Source: Nissabacter sp. SGAir0207
GTDB lineage: Bacteria; Pseudomonadota; Gammaproteobacteria; Enterobacterales; Enterobacteriaceae
Direction of reading: 5' to 3'
Assembly: GCF_005491205.1 (NCBI RefSeq)
Contig: NZ_CP028035.1
Location: 2,046,001-2,110,000 of the forward strand
Length of the DNA: 64,000 nucleotides
Part shown: positions 1 through 7,877 of the stretch, piece by piece
How the letters are laid out: each line of letters starts with the position of its first letter
How positions within the stretch are numbered: the first letter of the stretch is position 1
The notes under the pieces: generated by a model
Told to the model about the DNA's origin: nothing
Seen by the model: the letters and a program-made list of their open reading frames with translations, nothing else
Databases searched by the model: none
Made by a program: the position numbers and the translations under genes

Positions 1-539
1 TGCGGCTGGTAGTTGCAGGCGTCAAAGCCGGTGGGATGATCGCCAATCACCAGCAGCCGTGACCGGCGCAGACGCGAGACGAGGCCCGCCGCCCTGGCCG
101 CCAGCGCCAGCTCAGCGGCGGCGGCCGGGCTGTCTGGCGCGGCGTGCAGGGTCAACGGCGTGATATTTAGGCGGCTCAGGGCGTGGCAGGCCAGATTGAC
201 GCCGCAGAAGGCATTCAGCCGCAGGCGGCCGCCGGTGCGCGGCTCGGGGAATGACCAGAGCAGCGCTGGCAGATCCAGCTCGCGCAGCACCTCAGTGGTC
301 AGCGAGGCGTCGGTAAAGGTCGCTTGCACAATCAGCAGCAGATCCGGCTGGGCGGCGCGCAGGGTGCCCAGCGCCGTGCGCGTGGTCTCCGCGTCCAGAC
401 AGAGCACCGGCTCGCCAGCCAGCGTCACCGGCAACTGGCGCAGCGTCTGCCACGCCTGCGCCAGCATCTGTTCGGCATAGGGCACATCGAAGGTGGCGCG
501 GCCCAGCGCCAGCACGCCCAAAGTGGGTTGTGGGTTCAT
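1..539 (-). CDS. L-fucose isomerase-like sugar isomerase, N-terminal part (3' end outside window)
   Basis: The first 179 residues are visible from an ATG at 539; the gene runs off the left edge. The product resembles the N-terminal half of the L-fucose/L-arabinose isomerase-like family: it opens with a short beta strand and LGRATFDVPYAEQM, then has alternating beta/alpha segments and a WSFPEPRTGGRLRLNAFCG segment. The start lies one base after the TGA of the epimerase gene (TGAGATG), so translation is probably coupled. It is the fourth gene of a minus-strand operon behind a YihU-like reductase. By context it may isomerise sulfoquinovose to sulfofructose, the job of the unrelated YihS in E. 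coli; I recall SqvD-type isomerases of sulfosugar operons belonging to this superfamily. The family call is moderate, the substrate an inference. Confidence 0.6.
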   Translation of the reverse strand, partial: MNPQPTLGVLALGRATFDVPYAEQMLAQAWQTLRQLPVTLAGEPVLCLDAETTRTALGTLRAAQPDLLLIVQATFTDASLTTEVLRELDLPALLWSFPEPRTGGRLRLNAFCGVNLACHALSRLNITPLTLHAAPDSPAAAAELALAARAAGLVSRLRRSRLLVIGDHPTGFDACNYQP

Positions 540-540
540 C

Positions 541-1590
541 TCAATCCTCCGCTCGGGTGGAGAAGGTGTGTTCGGTGTGGTGGCGATAGCGTTCGCCGGG
601 CTGGAGCACGATGCCGGGGAAGTGCGGCTGGTGCAGGCTGTCAGGGAACGCCTGCGTCTCCAGACAGAGGCCCGCGAAGGCGGCATAGTGGCGCTGCCCC
701 TTGCCGATCCAGCGTTTGTTCGACAGCTTGAAGGCGTTGTAGCACTGCACGCCGGGCTGGTTGGTGGTAACGCGCATCTCACGCCCGCTGGCCGGGTGGT
801 AGAGGGTGGCCGCCGGGTGCAGCGCCCCCTCGCCGCCGCGCAGCACAAAGTTGAGGTCAATCCCCTGCTGCGGCAGCGGGGTCATCACCTCCGCCAGCGG
901 GCGCGGCTGGCGGAAATCGACCGGGCTATCGGCCACCGCGCGGATCTCGCCGGTCGGCAGCATCGTTTGCTCCTCTACCGGGGTGTAGAAATCGGCGTCA
1001 ATCTGCAACCAATGGCGGCGGATATCCTCCGCCTGCGCCGAGAGGTTGTAGTAGCTGTGGTTGGTGAGGTTGACCGGCGTCGGCTGGTCGCAGGTCGCCT
1101 GATAGTCAAAAGCCAATACGTTATCCTCACGCAGGCTGATGCGGTGAATCACCTCCAGGTTGCCGGGGTAGCCCTCCTCGCCATCCGCTGCGCGGTAGTA
1201 GAACAGCACGCCGTCGCCATCCGGCTCCGCCTGCCACAGCCGTTTGTCAAAGCCACAGACGCCGCCATGCAGATGCTGGCCGGTCGCCGTCTCATTGCAG
1301 GCCAGCGTGTGCGTCCGGCCCGCCAGCCGGAAGCGGCCACCGCCAATGCGGTTGGCGCAGCGGCCAGCGATGGCACCGAAAAAGGGGTGGCCAGCCTGAT
1401 ACTCCGCCAGCGTGTCAAACCCCAGCACCACGTCGCCCGGCACGCCCTGCCGGTCTGGCACCCACAGCTGGGTGATGATGCAGCCATAGTTGGTCACCGC
1501 CAGCCGCATCCCCTGCCCGTTGGTGAGGGTAAACAGCCTCACCGCTTGCCCGTGGTGCTCCCCGAAGGGAGCCTCATGTATCTCTGTCAT
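541..1590 (-). CDS. Aldose 1-epimerase (GalM family), probable sulfosugar mutarotase
   Basis: 349 residues, the usual GalM length. Family signatures are visible: AGRCANRIGGGRF near residue 75, HGGVCGFDKRLW, the TNHSYYNL segment carrying the catalytic His, and LETQAFPDS near the C terminus carrying the catalytic Glu. GalM-type enzymes interconvert alpha and beta anomers of aldoses in the cytosol. The ATG at 1590 is 12 bp below the aldolase stop. In E. coli the sulfoquinovose locus carries the epimerase YihR in the equivalent position; this protein is longer and looks closer to GalM. There are no gal genes nearby, so a role in anomerising sulfoquinovose is more likely than galactose metabolism. 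Function of the fold is sure; substrate is inferred from neighbours. Confidence 0.88.
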   Translation of the reverse strand: MTEIHEAPFGEHHGQAVRLFTLTNGQGMRLAVTNYGCIITQLWVPDRQGVPGDVVLGFDTLAEYQAGHPFFGAIAGRCANRIGGGRFRLAGRTHTLACNETATGQHLHGGVCGFDKRLWQAEPDGDGVLFYYRAADGEEGYPGNLEVIHRISLREDNVLAFDYQATCDQPTPVNLTNHSYYNLSAQAEDIRRHWLQIDADFYTPVEEQTMLPTGEIRAVADSPVDFRQPRPLAEVMTPLPQQGIDLNFVLRGGEGALHPAATLYHPASGREMRVTTNQPGVQCYNAFKLSNKRWIGKGQRHYAAFAGLCLETQAFPDSLHQPHFPGIVLQPGERYRHHTEHTFSTRAED

Positions 1591-1602
1591 TACCTGTTCC
1601 CC

Positions 1603-2457
1603 CTATGCCCGCCCCTGACTGCCAAACAGGCGGATCTTCTCCTGCACCTTCTGGCGCATCGCCTCACGGCCACGGCCCAGCGTCACGGCCAGCGCGTACT
1701 CCTGCGGGTTCTCCGCCAGTACCCCGGCCATGCCTTCGGTGAACGCCTGCCGCAGCTCCGTGTCCACATTGATCTTGGCTACCCCCAGCCCAATCGCCCG
1801 CTGGATCTGCGCATCCGGCACGCCGGAGCCGCCGTGCAGTACCACCGGGCGCGCCACCGTCTCACGTAGCTCCGCCAGCCGCCCGAAAGCCAGTTTCGGT
1901 GGCCGGGTGTAGAGGCCGTGGGCGGTGCCGATCGAGACCGCCAGATAGTCAACGCCGGTGGCCGCCACAAAGCGCGCCGCCTCTTCGCAGGAGGTGATCA
2001 GCGCCTCCTCATCGGCCACGTCTATCTCATCCTCCACGCCGCCAATTTTGCCAATCTCCCCCTCGCAACCAATCTTCAGCGCGTGGGCCACCTCCGCCAC
2101 CGCGCGCGTGATGCGCGCATTCTCGGCGAACGGCAGGTGCGAGCCATCAAACATCACCGACTGGAAGCCGCAGCGCACCGCCTCCAGCGTCTGCTCAAAG
2201 CGGCGGCTGTGGTCGAGGTGGACGCAGACCGGCACGCTGACGCGACCCAGATAGGCGTCCACCAGCGCCTTCAGCGGCGCGAGGCCCAGCGTGTTGATGG
2301 CGCGCTGACCAATCTGGATCATCACCGGCGAGCGCTCCGCCTCCGCCGCCTCCAGCACCGCCAGAATGGTCTCGGCGTTGTGCGCGCTGAACGCGCCGAT
2401 GGCATACCCCTCCTGCCACGCATGGCGAACCATGGTGTCTCCTGCTACATACGGCAT
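1603..2457 (-). CDS. Class II metal-dependent aldolase, probable sulfofructose-1-phosphate aldolase
   Basis: 284 residues of the class II fructose-bisphosphate/tagatose-bisphosphate aldolase family (KbaY/GatY type). The catalytic set falls where it does in KbaY: Asp82 and metal-ligand His83 (VHLDHS), His180 (GTAHGLY) and His208 (LHGGSGVPD), with KINVDTELR following. The ATG at 2457 has GAGGAG nine bases upstream. It sits between a YihU-type reductase and an epimerase, where E. coli has the class I aldolase YihT. From memory, class II sulfofructose-1-phosphate aldolases (SqiA) have been characterised in Hafnia paralvei and Yersinia aldovae, so the likely reaction is cleavage of sulfofructose 1-phosphate to dihydroxyacetone phosphate and 3-sulfolactaldehyde. 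The alternative is an ordinary sugar-phosphate aldolase. Confidence 0.82.
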   Translation of the reverse strand: MPYVAGDTMVRHAWQEGYAIGAFSAHNAETILAVLEAAEAERSPVMIQIGQRAINTLGLAPLKALVDAYLGRVSVPVCVHLDHSRRFEQTLEAVRCGFQSVMFDGSHLPFAENARITRAVAEVAHALKIGCEGEIGKIGGVEDEIDVADEEALITSCEEAARFVAATGVDYLAVSIGTAHGLYTRPPKLAFGRLAELRETVARPVVLHGGSGVPDAQIQRAIGLGVAKINVDTELRQAFTEGMAGVLAENPQEYALAVTLGRGREAMRQKVQEKIRLFGSQGRA

Positions 2458-2467
2458 GGTCTACTCC

Positions 2468-3373
2468 TCATTGCGTGCCCTCAGGCACCACGGAGGGCCG
2501 CCCGGCGGCGGCCCGCATCTGCTCCAGAATGGCGCTCCAGTCCTGTCGGCCACGTCCCTGCGCCCGCGCCTGGCTGTACAGCTCGCGCGCCGCCGCGCCC
2601 ATCGGCAGCGGCACCCGCAACTGGCCAGCCAGCGTCAGGGCCAGCCCCAGATCCTTGTGCGCCAGATCGATCATGAAGGTTGGGCTGAGATCGCCCTTCA
2701 GTACCCGCTGCGGCCAGGTGGTGCCGAAGTGGCCGCGCACCGCCGGGGTGAGGTTCATCACCTCCAGCGCTTTATCCAGCGGTAGCCCGAGCGCCTCGCA
2801 CAGCACCGCCGCCTCTGCCGAGAGGGCATTGAGGGCAATGCTCATGTAGTTGTTGATCAGCTTGAGGCGGATGCCGCGCCCCGGCCCGCCCGCCGCGATC
2901 AGGGTGTCGCCAAGGCAGCGCAGCAGCGGCGTGGCGCGCGCCACCTGCGCCTCACTGCCGCCCGCCAGAATCAGCAGGGTGCCAGCGATGGCGTGATCCG
3001 AGGTGCGCCCCACCGGCGCGTCCATAAAGCTGATGCCGCGCGCCGCCAGTGCCGCGCACAGGGCATCGCTCTCGGTCGGCAGGATGGTGGACATGTCAAT
3101 CACCAGCGCCTGCGGATCCAGCGTCTCCAGTGCGCCCCGCTCCCCCAGCAGCGCCGCGTGCACCTGGGGGCCGGTCGGCAGCATGGTGATCACCACCTCC
3201 GCGCCCTGCGCCGCCTGCGCCGGGCTGTCACAGCCGTGGGCGCCCTCTGCCACCAGCGCCGCCACCGGCTGCGGGTTGAGGTCATGCACCCGCAGCGTAT
3301 GGCCGTGGCGCATCAGGTTGCGCGCCATCGGCGCACCCATCTGCCCCAGACCGATAAAGGCCACTACTGTCAT
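2468..3373 (-). CDS. yihU: 3-sulfolactaldehyde reductase (YihU type)
   Basis: 301 residues of the 3-hydroxyisobutyrate dehydrogenase family. The Rossmann loop [12 protein letters not shown] lies at residues 8-19. The match to E. coli YihU, recalled from memory, includes [19 protein letters not shown] and [12 protein letters not shown]. Arg123, Lys171, Asn174 and Ser178 all fall at the numbers I recall for the YihU sulfonate-binding and catalytic residues. The enzyme reduces 3-sulfolactaldehyde to 2,3-dihydroxypropane-1-sulfonate with NADH, the last step of sulfo-EMP sulfoglycolysis. The ATG at 3373 follows AGGAGAG; the longer upstream frame lacks a ribosome site. It is the first gene of the minus-strand operon, divergent from yihV. 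Confidence 0.88.
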   Translation of the reverse strand: MTVVAFIGLGQMGAPMARNLMRHGHTLRVHDLNPQPVAALVAEGAHGCDSPAQAAQGAEVVITMLPTGPQVHAALLGERGALETLDPQALVIDMSTILPTESDALCAALAARGISFMDAPVGRTSDHAIAGTLLILAGGSEAQVARATPLLRCLGDTLIAAGGPGRGIRLKLINNYMSIALNALSAEAAVLCEALGLPLDKALEVMNLTPAVRGHFGTTWPQRVLKGDLSPTFMIDLAHKDLGLALTLAGQLRVPLPMGAAARELYSQARAQGRGRQDWSAILEQMRAAAGRPSVVPEGTQ

Positions 3374-3570
3374 ACTTACTCTCCTTTGGCTGGATTGAAG
3401 GTGGCAGGGTGCAGTGTCCAACAGTGAGCAGGCCGCCACGCCTCGATGTCATTTATTGTCTTTTTCTGATCGTATTTGTTGTTTTGAGTAAAAAACCGGA
3501 CAGCCGTCACTTTTTGAACAATTGCCGTGGCTAAACTGGGTCGCACTCAATCAGCGTTAAGGAGCATGTG
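3374..3570. promoter_or_regulatory. Divergent control region of the sulfoglycolysis-like cluster
   Basis: 197 bp between the divergent yihU-type and yihV-type starts. The centre (about 3445-3520) is AT-rich with T-tracts, unlike the GC-rich flanks, and must hold both promoters. The YihW-type regulator encoded two genes away is the obvious candidate to bind here, as CsqR does in E. coli. I could not identify a convincing repeat or a clean -35/-10 pair by eye, so no site is claimed. Confidence 0.5.
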
Positions 3571-4467
3571 ATGGGACATCTGGCCTGTGTGGGGATCGCG
3601 GTGGAGGATCGCCTCTACTATCTGGAGCGCCTGCCAACCGGCGGCGGGAAATATATCGCCCAGTCTTACCGGGAGGCCGGGGGCGGGCCAGCGGCCACCG
3701 CGGCGGTGGCGGCGGCGCGGCTGGGAGCCACGGTGGATTTCATTGGCCGCACCGGCGATGACGCCTGCGGGGCGCGGCTGCGCGCGGAGCTGGAGGGCTA
3801 CGGCGTCAGCGTGCGCCACTGTCGGCAGGTGGCGGGCGCGGCCTCCGGTCAGTCGGCGGTGCTGGTGGACGCCGCCGGTGAGCGCACCATCATCAACCAT
3901 CCGGGGCACAATCTGGACGCGGATGCCGGGTGGCTGGCGGCCATCGATTTCAGCGCCTATGACGCGCTGCTGGCCGATGTGCGCTGGCCGGAGGGGGCAG
4001 AGGTGGCGATGGCGCGGGCGCGCGCCGCCGGGGTGGTGACCGTGCTGGACGCCGACGTCACGCCACAGCCCATCACCCCGCTGCTGGCGCTGGCTGACCA
4101 CGCCGCCTTCTCCCTGCCCGGCCTGCACCGGCTGACCGGCGAGCTGCCGGTGGAGCAGGCGTTGCGCCGGGCGGCCGCGCTGACCGCCGGGCAGGTCTAC
4201 GTCACCCTCGGGGCGGAGGGCTGCGTGTGGCTCGATCGGGGCGTCTGCCGCCACCAGCCAGCCTTCGCGGTGACAGTGAAAGACACGACGGGGGCGGGCG
4301 ACGTGTTCCACGGCGCGCTGGCGTGGGCGCTGGCACGCGGCATGGCCCCGGCGGAGGCGGTGCGCTGGGCCAGCGGCGCGGCGGCGCTGAAGTGCACCCG
4401 CGAGGGGGGCCGCGCCGGGATCGCGGACTATGATCAGCTAGGCGCATTTTTGTCACTTTATGGCTAG
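3571..4467 (+). CDS. yihV: 6-deoxy-6-sulfofructose kinase (YihV type, PfkB family)
   Basis: 298 residues. PfkB signatures: the N-terminal GGGPAATAAVAAARLG segment (residues 37-52) and the C-terminal DTTGAGDVFHGA with the catalytic Asp. The sequence aligns along its length with E. coli YihV as recalled, and Lys27, Asn109 and Arg138 sit at the positions I remember as the sulfonate-recognition residues of sulfofructose kinase. It phosphorylates sulfofructose on O1 using ATP. AAGGAG lies six bases before the ATG at 3571; a GTG one codon earlier is too close to it. Divergent from the reductase and 37 bp ahead of the yihW-type regulator. Confidence 0.88.
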   Translation: MGHLACVGIAVEDRLYYLERLPTGGGKYIAQSYREAGGGPAATAAVAAARLGATVDFIGRTGDDACGARLRAELEGYGVSVRHCRQVAGAASGQSAVLVDAAGERTIINHPGHNLDADAGWLAAIDFSAYDALLADVRWPEGAEVAMARARAAGVVTVLDADVTPQPITPLLALADHAAFSLPGLHRLTGELPVEQALRRAAALTAGQVYVTLGAEGCVWLDRGVCRHQPAFAVTVKDTTGAGDVFHGALAWALARGMAPAEAVRWASGAAALKCTREGGRAGIADYDQLGAFLSLYG

Positions 4468-4504
4468 AATAGGCCAACGCTGCACAGCAGAGCGAGGAAC
4501 AGAG

Positions 4505-5296
4505 ATGAGCCTGACGGAAGTGACGGGCAACCCACGGCACGATCAACTGATCGCGCTGATTGCCGAACGGGGTTACATGAGCATTGAGGCGCTGGCACAG
4601 TTGCTGGCGGTCTCCACCCAGACCGTGCGCCGCGATATTCGCAAGCTGAGCGAGGAGGGCTTTATCACCCGCCACCACGGCGGCGCGGGCCGCGCCTCCA
4701 GTCTGGTGAACACCGCCTTTGAGCAGCGGGAGCTGGCCTGCAACGAGGAGAAGCGCGCCATCGCAGCGGCGATCGCCGACGCCCTGCCCGACCGCTGCAC
4801 GCTGTTCATGACCATCGGCACCACCGTTGAGCACATCGCCCGCGCGCTGTTGGCGCACAGCCAGTTGCGCGTCATCACCAACAGCCTGCGGGTGGCGCAG
4901 ATCCTCTACAAGCAGAAGGATTTCGAGGTGCTGGTGCCGGGCGGCGTGCTGCGCGCCCACAATGGCGGCATCATTGGCCCGAGCGCCATCCAGTTTGTCT
5001 CTGGTTTCCGCGCCGACTATACCCTCACCAGCACCGGCGCGCTGGAGGGCGACGGCACGCTGCTGGAGTTTGACGTCAATGAGGTGGCGATGGCGCGCGC
5101 CATGATGGCACACAGCCGCAATGTGCTGGTGGCCGCCGACCACACCAAGTTCCGTGCCTCGGCGGCGGTGGAGCTGGCGCAGGTGGGCGAGATCAGCGCG
5201 CTGTTCACCGACGCCCCGCCACCCCCGCCGCTGGCGGCCCGGCTGGCGCAGCATCAGGTGGCACTGCACGTCGCCCCGGTGGCCGTCGCGGAATAA
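4505..5296 (+). CDS. yihW: DeoR-family repressor, YihW/CsqR type
   Basis: 263 residues. The N-terminal winged helix-turn-helix (about residues 8-60) contains VSTQTVRRDIRKLSEEGFI followed by TRHHGGAGRASS, and the DeoR sugar-phosphate sensor domain has the IGTTVEH phosphate-binding loop. The opening MSLTEVTGNPRHDQL is nearly that of E. coli YihW, the regulator of the sulfoquinovose genes (CsqR), which is relieved by pathway intermediates. The ATG at 4505 was chosen because it matches YihW and follows GAGGAAC; a frame extension reaches back into the kinase end. It probably controls both divergent transcripts. A run of five prolines (about residues 239-243) in the last quarter is not in my recollection of YihW. 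Confidence 0.88.
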   Translation: MSLTEVTGNPRHDQLIALIAERGYMSIEALAQLLAVSTQTVRRDIRKLSEEGFITRHHGGAGRASSLVNTAFEQRELACNEEKRAIAAAIADALPDRCTLFMTIGTTVEHIARALLAHSQLRVITNSLRVAQILYKQKDFEVLVPGGVLRAHNGGIIGPSAIQFVSGFRADYTLTSTGALEGDGTLLEFDVNEVAMARAMMAHSRNVLVAADHTKFRASAAVELAQVGEISALFTDAPPPPPLAARLAQHQVALHVAPVAVAE

Positions 5297-5390
5297 GCGG
5301 CTTTCACCCCCCCATCACGGCGGATTATCCGGTGCCAACGGTGGTATAATGCCCCCATTCCCTGCCTGATAATTATCATCTGCACCCTTT

Positions 5391-6296
5391 ATGGATATTA
5401 AACAACTGATCTACCTCTGTAACCTGGAGCGGGAGCGCCACTTTGGCCGCGCCGCCGAGGCCAGCTTTGTCAGCCAGCCGACCCTGTCGATGCGGCTGAA
5501 GAACCTGGAGAAGGAGCTGGGGCTGAACCTGATCAACCGCGGCAACAACTTCGAGGGCTTCACTGCCGAGGGGGAGCGGGTGCTGAACTGGGCGCGGGAG
5601 ATTGTCGCTGTCTATCAGGGGCTGAAACTGGAGGTGGACTCCCTCAAGCATGGCCTGACCGGCACGCTGCGCATTGGCGTGATGCCGCAGTGCAGCCTGT
5701 CGCTGGCGCAGATGCTGAAGGGGGTGCAGGCGGAGAACCCGCGCCTCGACTACCGTGTCGCGGAGCTGAGCGCCGACCAGCTGCTGGAGGCGCTCAACAG
5801 CCACGCGGTGGACGTCGGCATCGGCTTTTTTGAGATGACCACCCTCAACGAGCTGCACTTCCAGTTGCAGCCGCTGGAGGACAATGGCGTGGATGTGCTC
5901 TACCATCCGGCGCACTTCCCGCAACTGGCGGGCGACACGCCGCTGGCGCTGGAGGCGGCGGCGGCGCTGCCGCTCTGCCTCTCCGACCCCAGCCGCTACT
6001 TCCGCCGCTACCTCGACAACCAGTTCAGCCTGGCCGGGCTGGCGCTGCGCCCCATCCTTGACAGTAGCTCCATCTTCCAGCTGATGCAGGGGGTCTATGT
6101 CGGCCTTGGCTGCGGGCTGGTGCCGCGCGGCCACCTGATTGATGAGATGACCCCGGCGCTGCGCCGCCGCCCGCTGGCGATTGCGCCGATGAGCCGCCAC
6201 GCCGCGCTGGTGGTGGCCGAGCCGGGGCGCGCCACGCCGCTGGCCCAGCACTTCTTTGACGCCGCCCAGACCTGGCTGCGCCGACAACCGGCGTAA
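5391..6296 (+). CDS. LysR-type transcriptional regulator, target unknown
   Basis: 301 residues with the LysR layout: N-terminal HTH (residues 4-60; FGRAAEASFVSQPTLSMRLKNLEKELG) followed by an effector domain beginning GTLRIGVMPQCS. It most resembles the OxyR/CynR-like branch (MDIKQLIYLCNLERERHFGRAAE) but has no obvious redox-active Cys pair where OxyR has one, so it is not OxyR. It lies between the sulfosugar regulator and dacD and is convergent with dacD across a shared hairpin. Neither neighbour is divergent from it, so the usual LysR rule gives no target. The closest metabolic neighbour is the sulfoglycolysis-like cluster. Confidence 0.8.
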   Translation: MDIKQLIYLCNLERERHFGRAAEASFVSQPTLSMRLKNLEKELGLNLINRGNNFEGFTAEGERVLNWAREIVAVYQGLKLEVDSLKHGLTGTLRIGVMPQCSLSLAQMLKGVQAENPRLDYRVAELSADQLLEALNSHAVDVGIGFFEMTTLNELHFQLQPLEDNGVDVLYHPAHFPQLAGDTPLALEAAAALPLCLSDPSRYFRRYLDNQFSLAGLALRPILDSSSIFQLMQGVYVGLGCGLVPRGHLIDEMTPALRRRPLAIAPMSRHAALVVAEPGRATPLAQHFFDAAQTWLRRQPA

Positions 6297-6319
6297 AAAA
6301 GCCAGCCCGTGGGCTGGCT
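6295..6319 (-). terminator. Intrinsic terminator of dacD
   Basis: An 8-bp stem, GCCAGCCC (6301-6308) with GGGCTGGC (6311-6318), is followed on the minus strand by a six-T run (complement of 6295-6300). The T-run polarity fits dacD; the lysR transcript could also stop here, less efficiently. Confidence 0.85.
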
Positions 6320-6340
6320 TCTCGTCTGCCCGGCGCGGGG

Positions 6341-7540
6341 CTAGATCTTCAGCTTGATGTAGTCCACCGCACGGCTGATCAGGCTGCCCTGCTTCACCGG
6401 CTCCAGCACCACCAGCGGGATTGACTTCAGCACCTTGCCCTGATCGAGGATATTGATCTTGCCGACCGCCTGGCCCTTGGTCAGCGGCGCCTTGAGCTGC
6501 GGGTTGTCCAGCACGTACTGCGCCTTGATCTTGTCAGTGTCGCCCGCTGGCACGCTGAGGAATACCTCATCCGCGCTGCCCAGCTTCACCTTATCCTGAT
6601 CGCCATACCACACCTGCTCATTGGCGACGCCCTGCCCGGCCTTGAACACCGGCAGGGTGGCGAACTCGCGGAAGCCCCAGGTCAGCAGTTTGCGCGCCTG
6701 CTCCTCACGCCCCTTCGGGCTTTTGCCGCCCATCACCACGGCGATCAGACGGCGCTGCCCCTCGGTGGCCGAGGCGATGATGTTGAAACCGGCGCTCTCG
6801 GTGTGGCCGGTCTTCAGGCCATCAACGTTAAGGTTTTTATCCCACAGCAGGCCGTTGCGGTTGTTCTGGGTGATGTTGTTGTAGGTCAGCGTCTTCTCGC
6901 TGTACATGTGGTACTCCTCCGGCTCGCCGTGGATGATGGCGCGCGACAGCACCGCCAGATCATGGGCGGAGGTGAACTGCCCCGGCGCGTCCAGCCCGTG
7001 CACGGTTTCGAAGTGGGTGTCCTTCAGGCCAAGCTGGTCGGCGTACTGGTTCATCAGGCTGACGAAGGCTGGCTGGCTGCCCGCCACGTAGTCCGCCATC
7101 GCCACACAGGCGTCATTGCCGGAGTCGATGATGATGCCGCGGCTCAGGTCACGTACCGTGACGCGGTCGCCCGGCTTGAGGAACATCAGCGAGGAGCCAG
7201 CGAAGACCGGGTTGCCCGCCGCCCAGGCATCTTTGCCGACGGTGACCACATCATCCAGCGTGATTTTGTGTTGGTCGAGCGCGCGATCCACCACGTAGCC
7301 GGTCATCAGCTTGGTCAGGCTGGCCGGGTTGCGGCGCGCGTCCTGATTGCCCTGCGCCAGGATGTCGCCGGTGGCATAGTCCATCAGCACAAAGGAGGCG
7401 GCGTCGATGCCCGGCGCGACCACCGGGAAGTTGATCGGCGCCACACCGGCGGCGGTCGGGCTGGCGTCTGCCGCGGCGTGGCCAGCGGAGAACAGCAGCA
7501 CACCACATAACATACTCAAAACACTACGCTTCACACACAT
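6341..7540 (-). CDS. dacD: D-alanyl-D-alanine carboxypeptidase, PBP6b type
   Basis: 399 residues with an N-terminal Sec signal peptide ending near AGHAAADA. Class C low-molecular-weight penicillin-binding protein motifs are all present: SLTK with the acylated Ser, SGN, and KTG in VDGLKTGHT. Segments such as LMTGYVVDRALD, FETVHGLDAPGQ and NRNGLLWDKNLNVDGLKTGH match E. coli DacD better than DacA or DacC as I recall them. The C-terminal amphipathic tail SLISRAVDYIKLKI probably anchors it to the outer face of the inner membrane. It trims the terminal D-Ala from peptidoglycan pentapeptides. The ATG at 7540 is only one base from GAGGA; the GTG at 7534 has better spacing and may be the true start. 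Confidence 0.9.
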   Translation of the reverse strand: MCVKRSVLSMLCGVLLFSAGHAAADASPTAAGVAPINFPVVAPGIDAASFVLMDYATGDILAQGNQDARRNPASLTKLMTGYVVDRALDQHKITLDDVVTVGKDAWAAGNPVFAGSSLMFLKPGDRVTVRDLSRGIIIDSGNDACVAMADYVAGSQPAFVSLMNQYADQLGLKDTHFETVHGLDAPGQFTSAHDLAVLSRAIIHGEPEEYHMYSEKTLTYNNITQNNRNGLLWDKNLNVDGLKTGHTESAGFNIIASATEGQRRLIAVVMGGKSPKGREEQARKLLTWGFREFATLPVFKAGQGVANEQVWYGDQDKVKLGSADEVFLSVPAGDTDKIKAQYVLDNPQLKAPLTKGQAVGKINILDQGKVLKSIPLVVLEPVKQGSLISRAVDYIKLKI

Positions 7541-7877
7541 ATCCTCTTGCTGCGCGGGCAATCTGGCCCACGCAATAAAAAACCATCGAAAAATCCGGGG
7601 GCTAGAGTGCATCAATTCCGGCTGGGGTGAAACCCCAAGACTTTTGCTAATGATTACATAATGAAACCATCCATTTACAACAAGCTCACAATTTCAGCGA
7701 TCCGCCCTGCCCGCTTTTCTCCCCTCTCGCCCTGTGGTGATGCGATAAGCTTCCTCTATCAGACGATTGCGTCATTCGATTAGACGCTGTGACGGTCACT
7801 CCCTAAAATTGCGACATAAATTATCCAAACACTTAAAAAAGTGTTTACGTTTCTGAAACAAGACCTGCGACATAAGA
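7541..7877. other. Divergent intergenic region dacD / ydeP-like
   Basis: 337 bp without a convincing gene. It must hold promoters for both directions. Two symmetrical elements stand out: an 11-bp palindrome GTGACGGTCAC (7789-7799) and the 20-bp palindrome at 7827-7846 (separate entry). No FNR, CRP or Fur-like sequence was recognised. Confidence 0.6.
7827..7846. promoter_or_regulatory. 20-bp perfect palindrome upstream of the ydeP-like gene
   Basis: AAACACTTAAAAAAGTGTTT: 8-bp arms (7827-7834 and 7839-7846) around AAAA, 31 bp before the ATG at 7878. No T-run follows, so it is unlikely to be a terminator; it looks like a dimer-binding operator overlapping the start of the transcript. It does not resemble the EvgA site I recall for E. 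coli ydeP. Confidence 0.5.

Noticed and set aside
493..1869. 458-codon open frame on the plus strand
   Set aside because: Overlaps the complete epimerase and aldolase genes on the other strand; no family features.
5391..6296. OxyR as identity of the LysR regulator
   Set aside because: The N terminus resembles OxyR, but the redox Cys pair is missing; only one or two scattered Cys occur in the effector domain.
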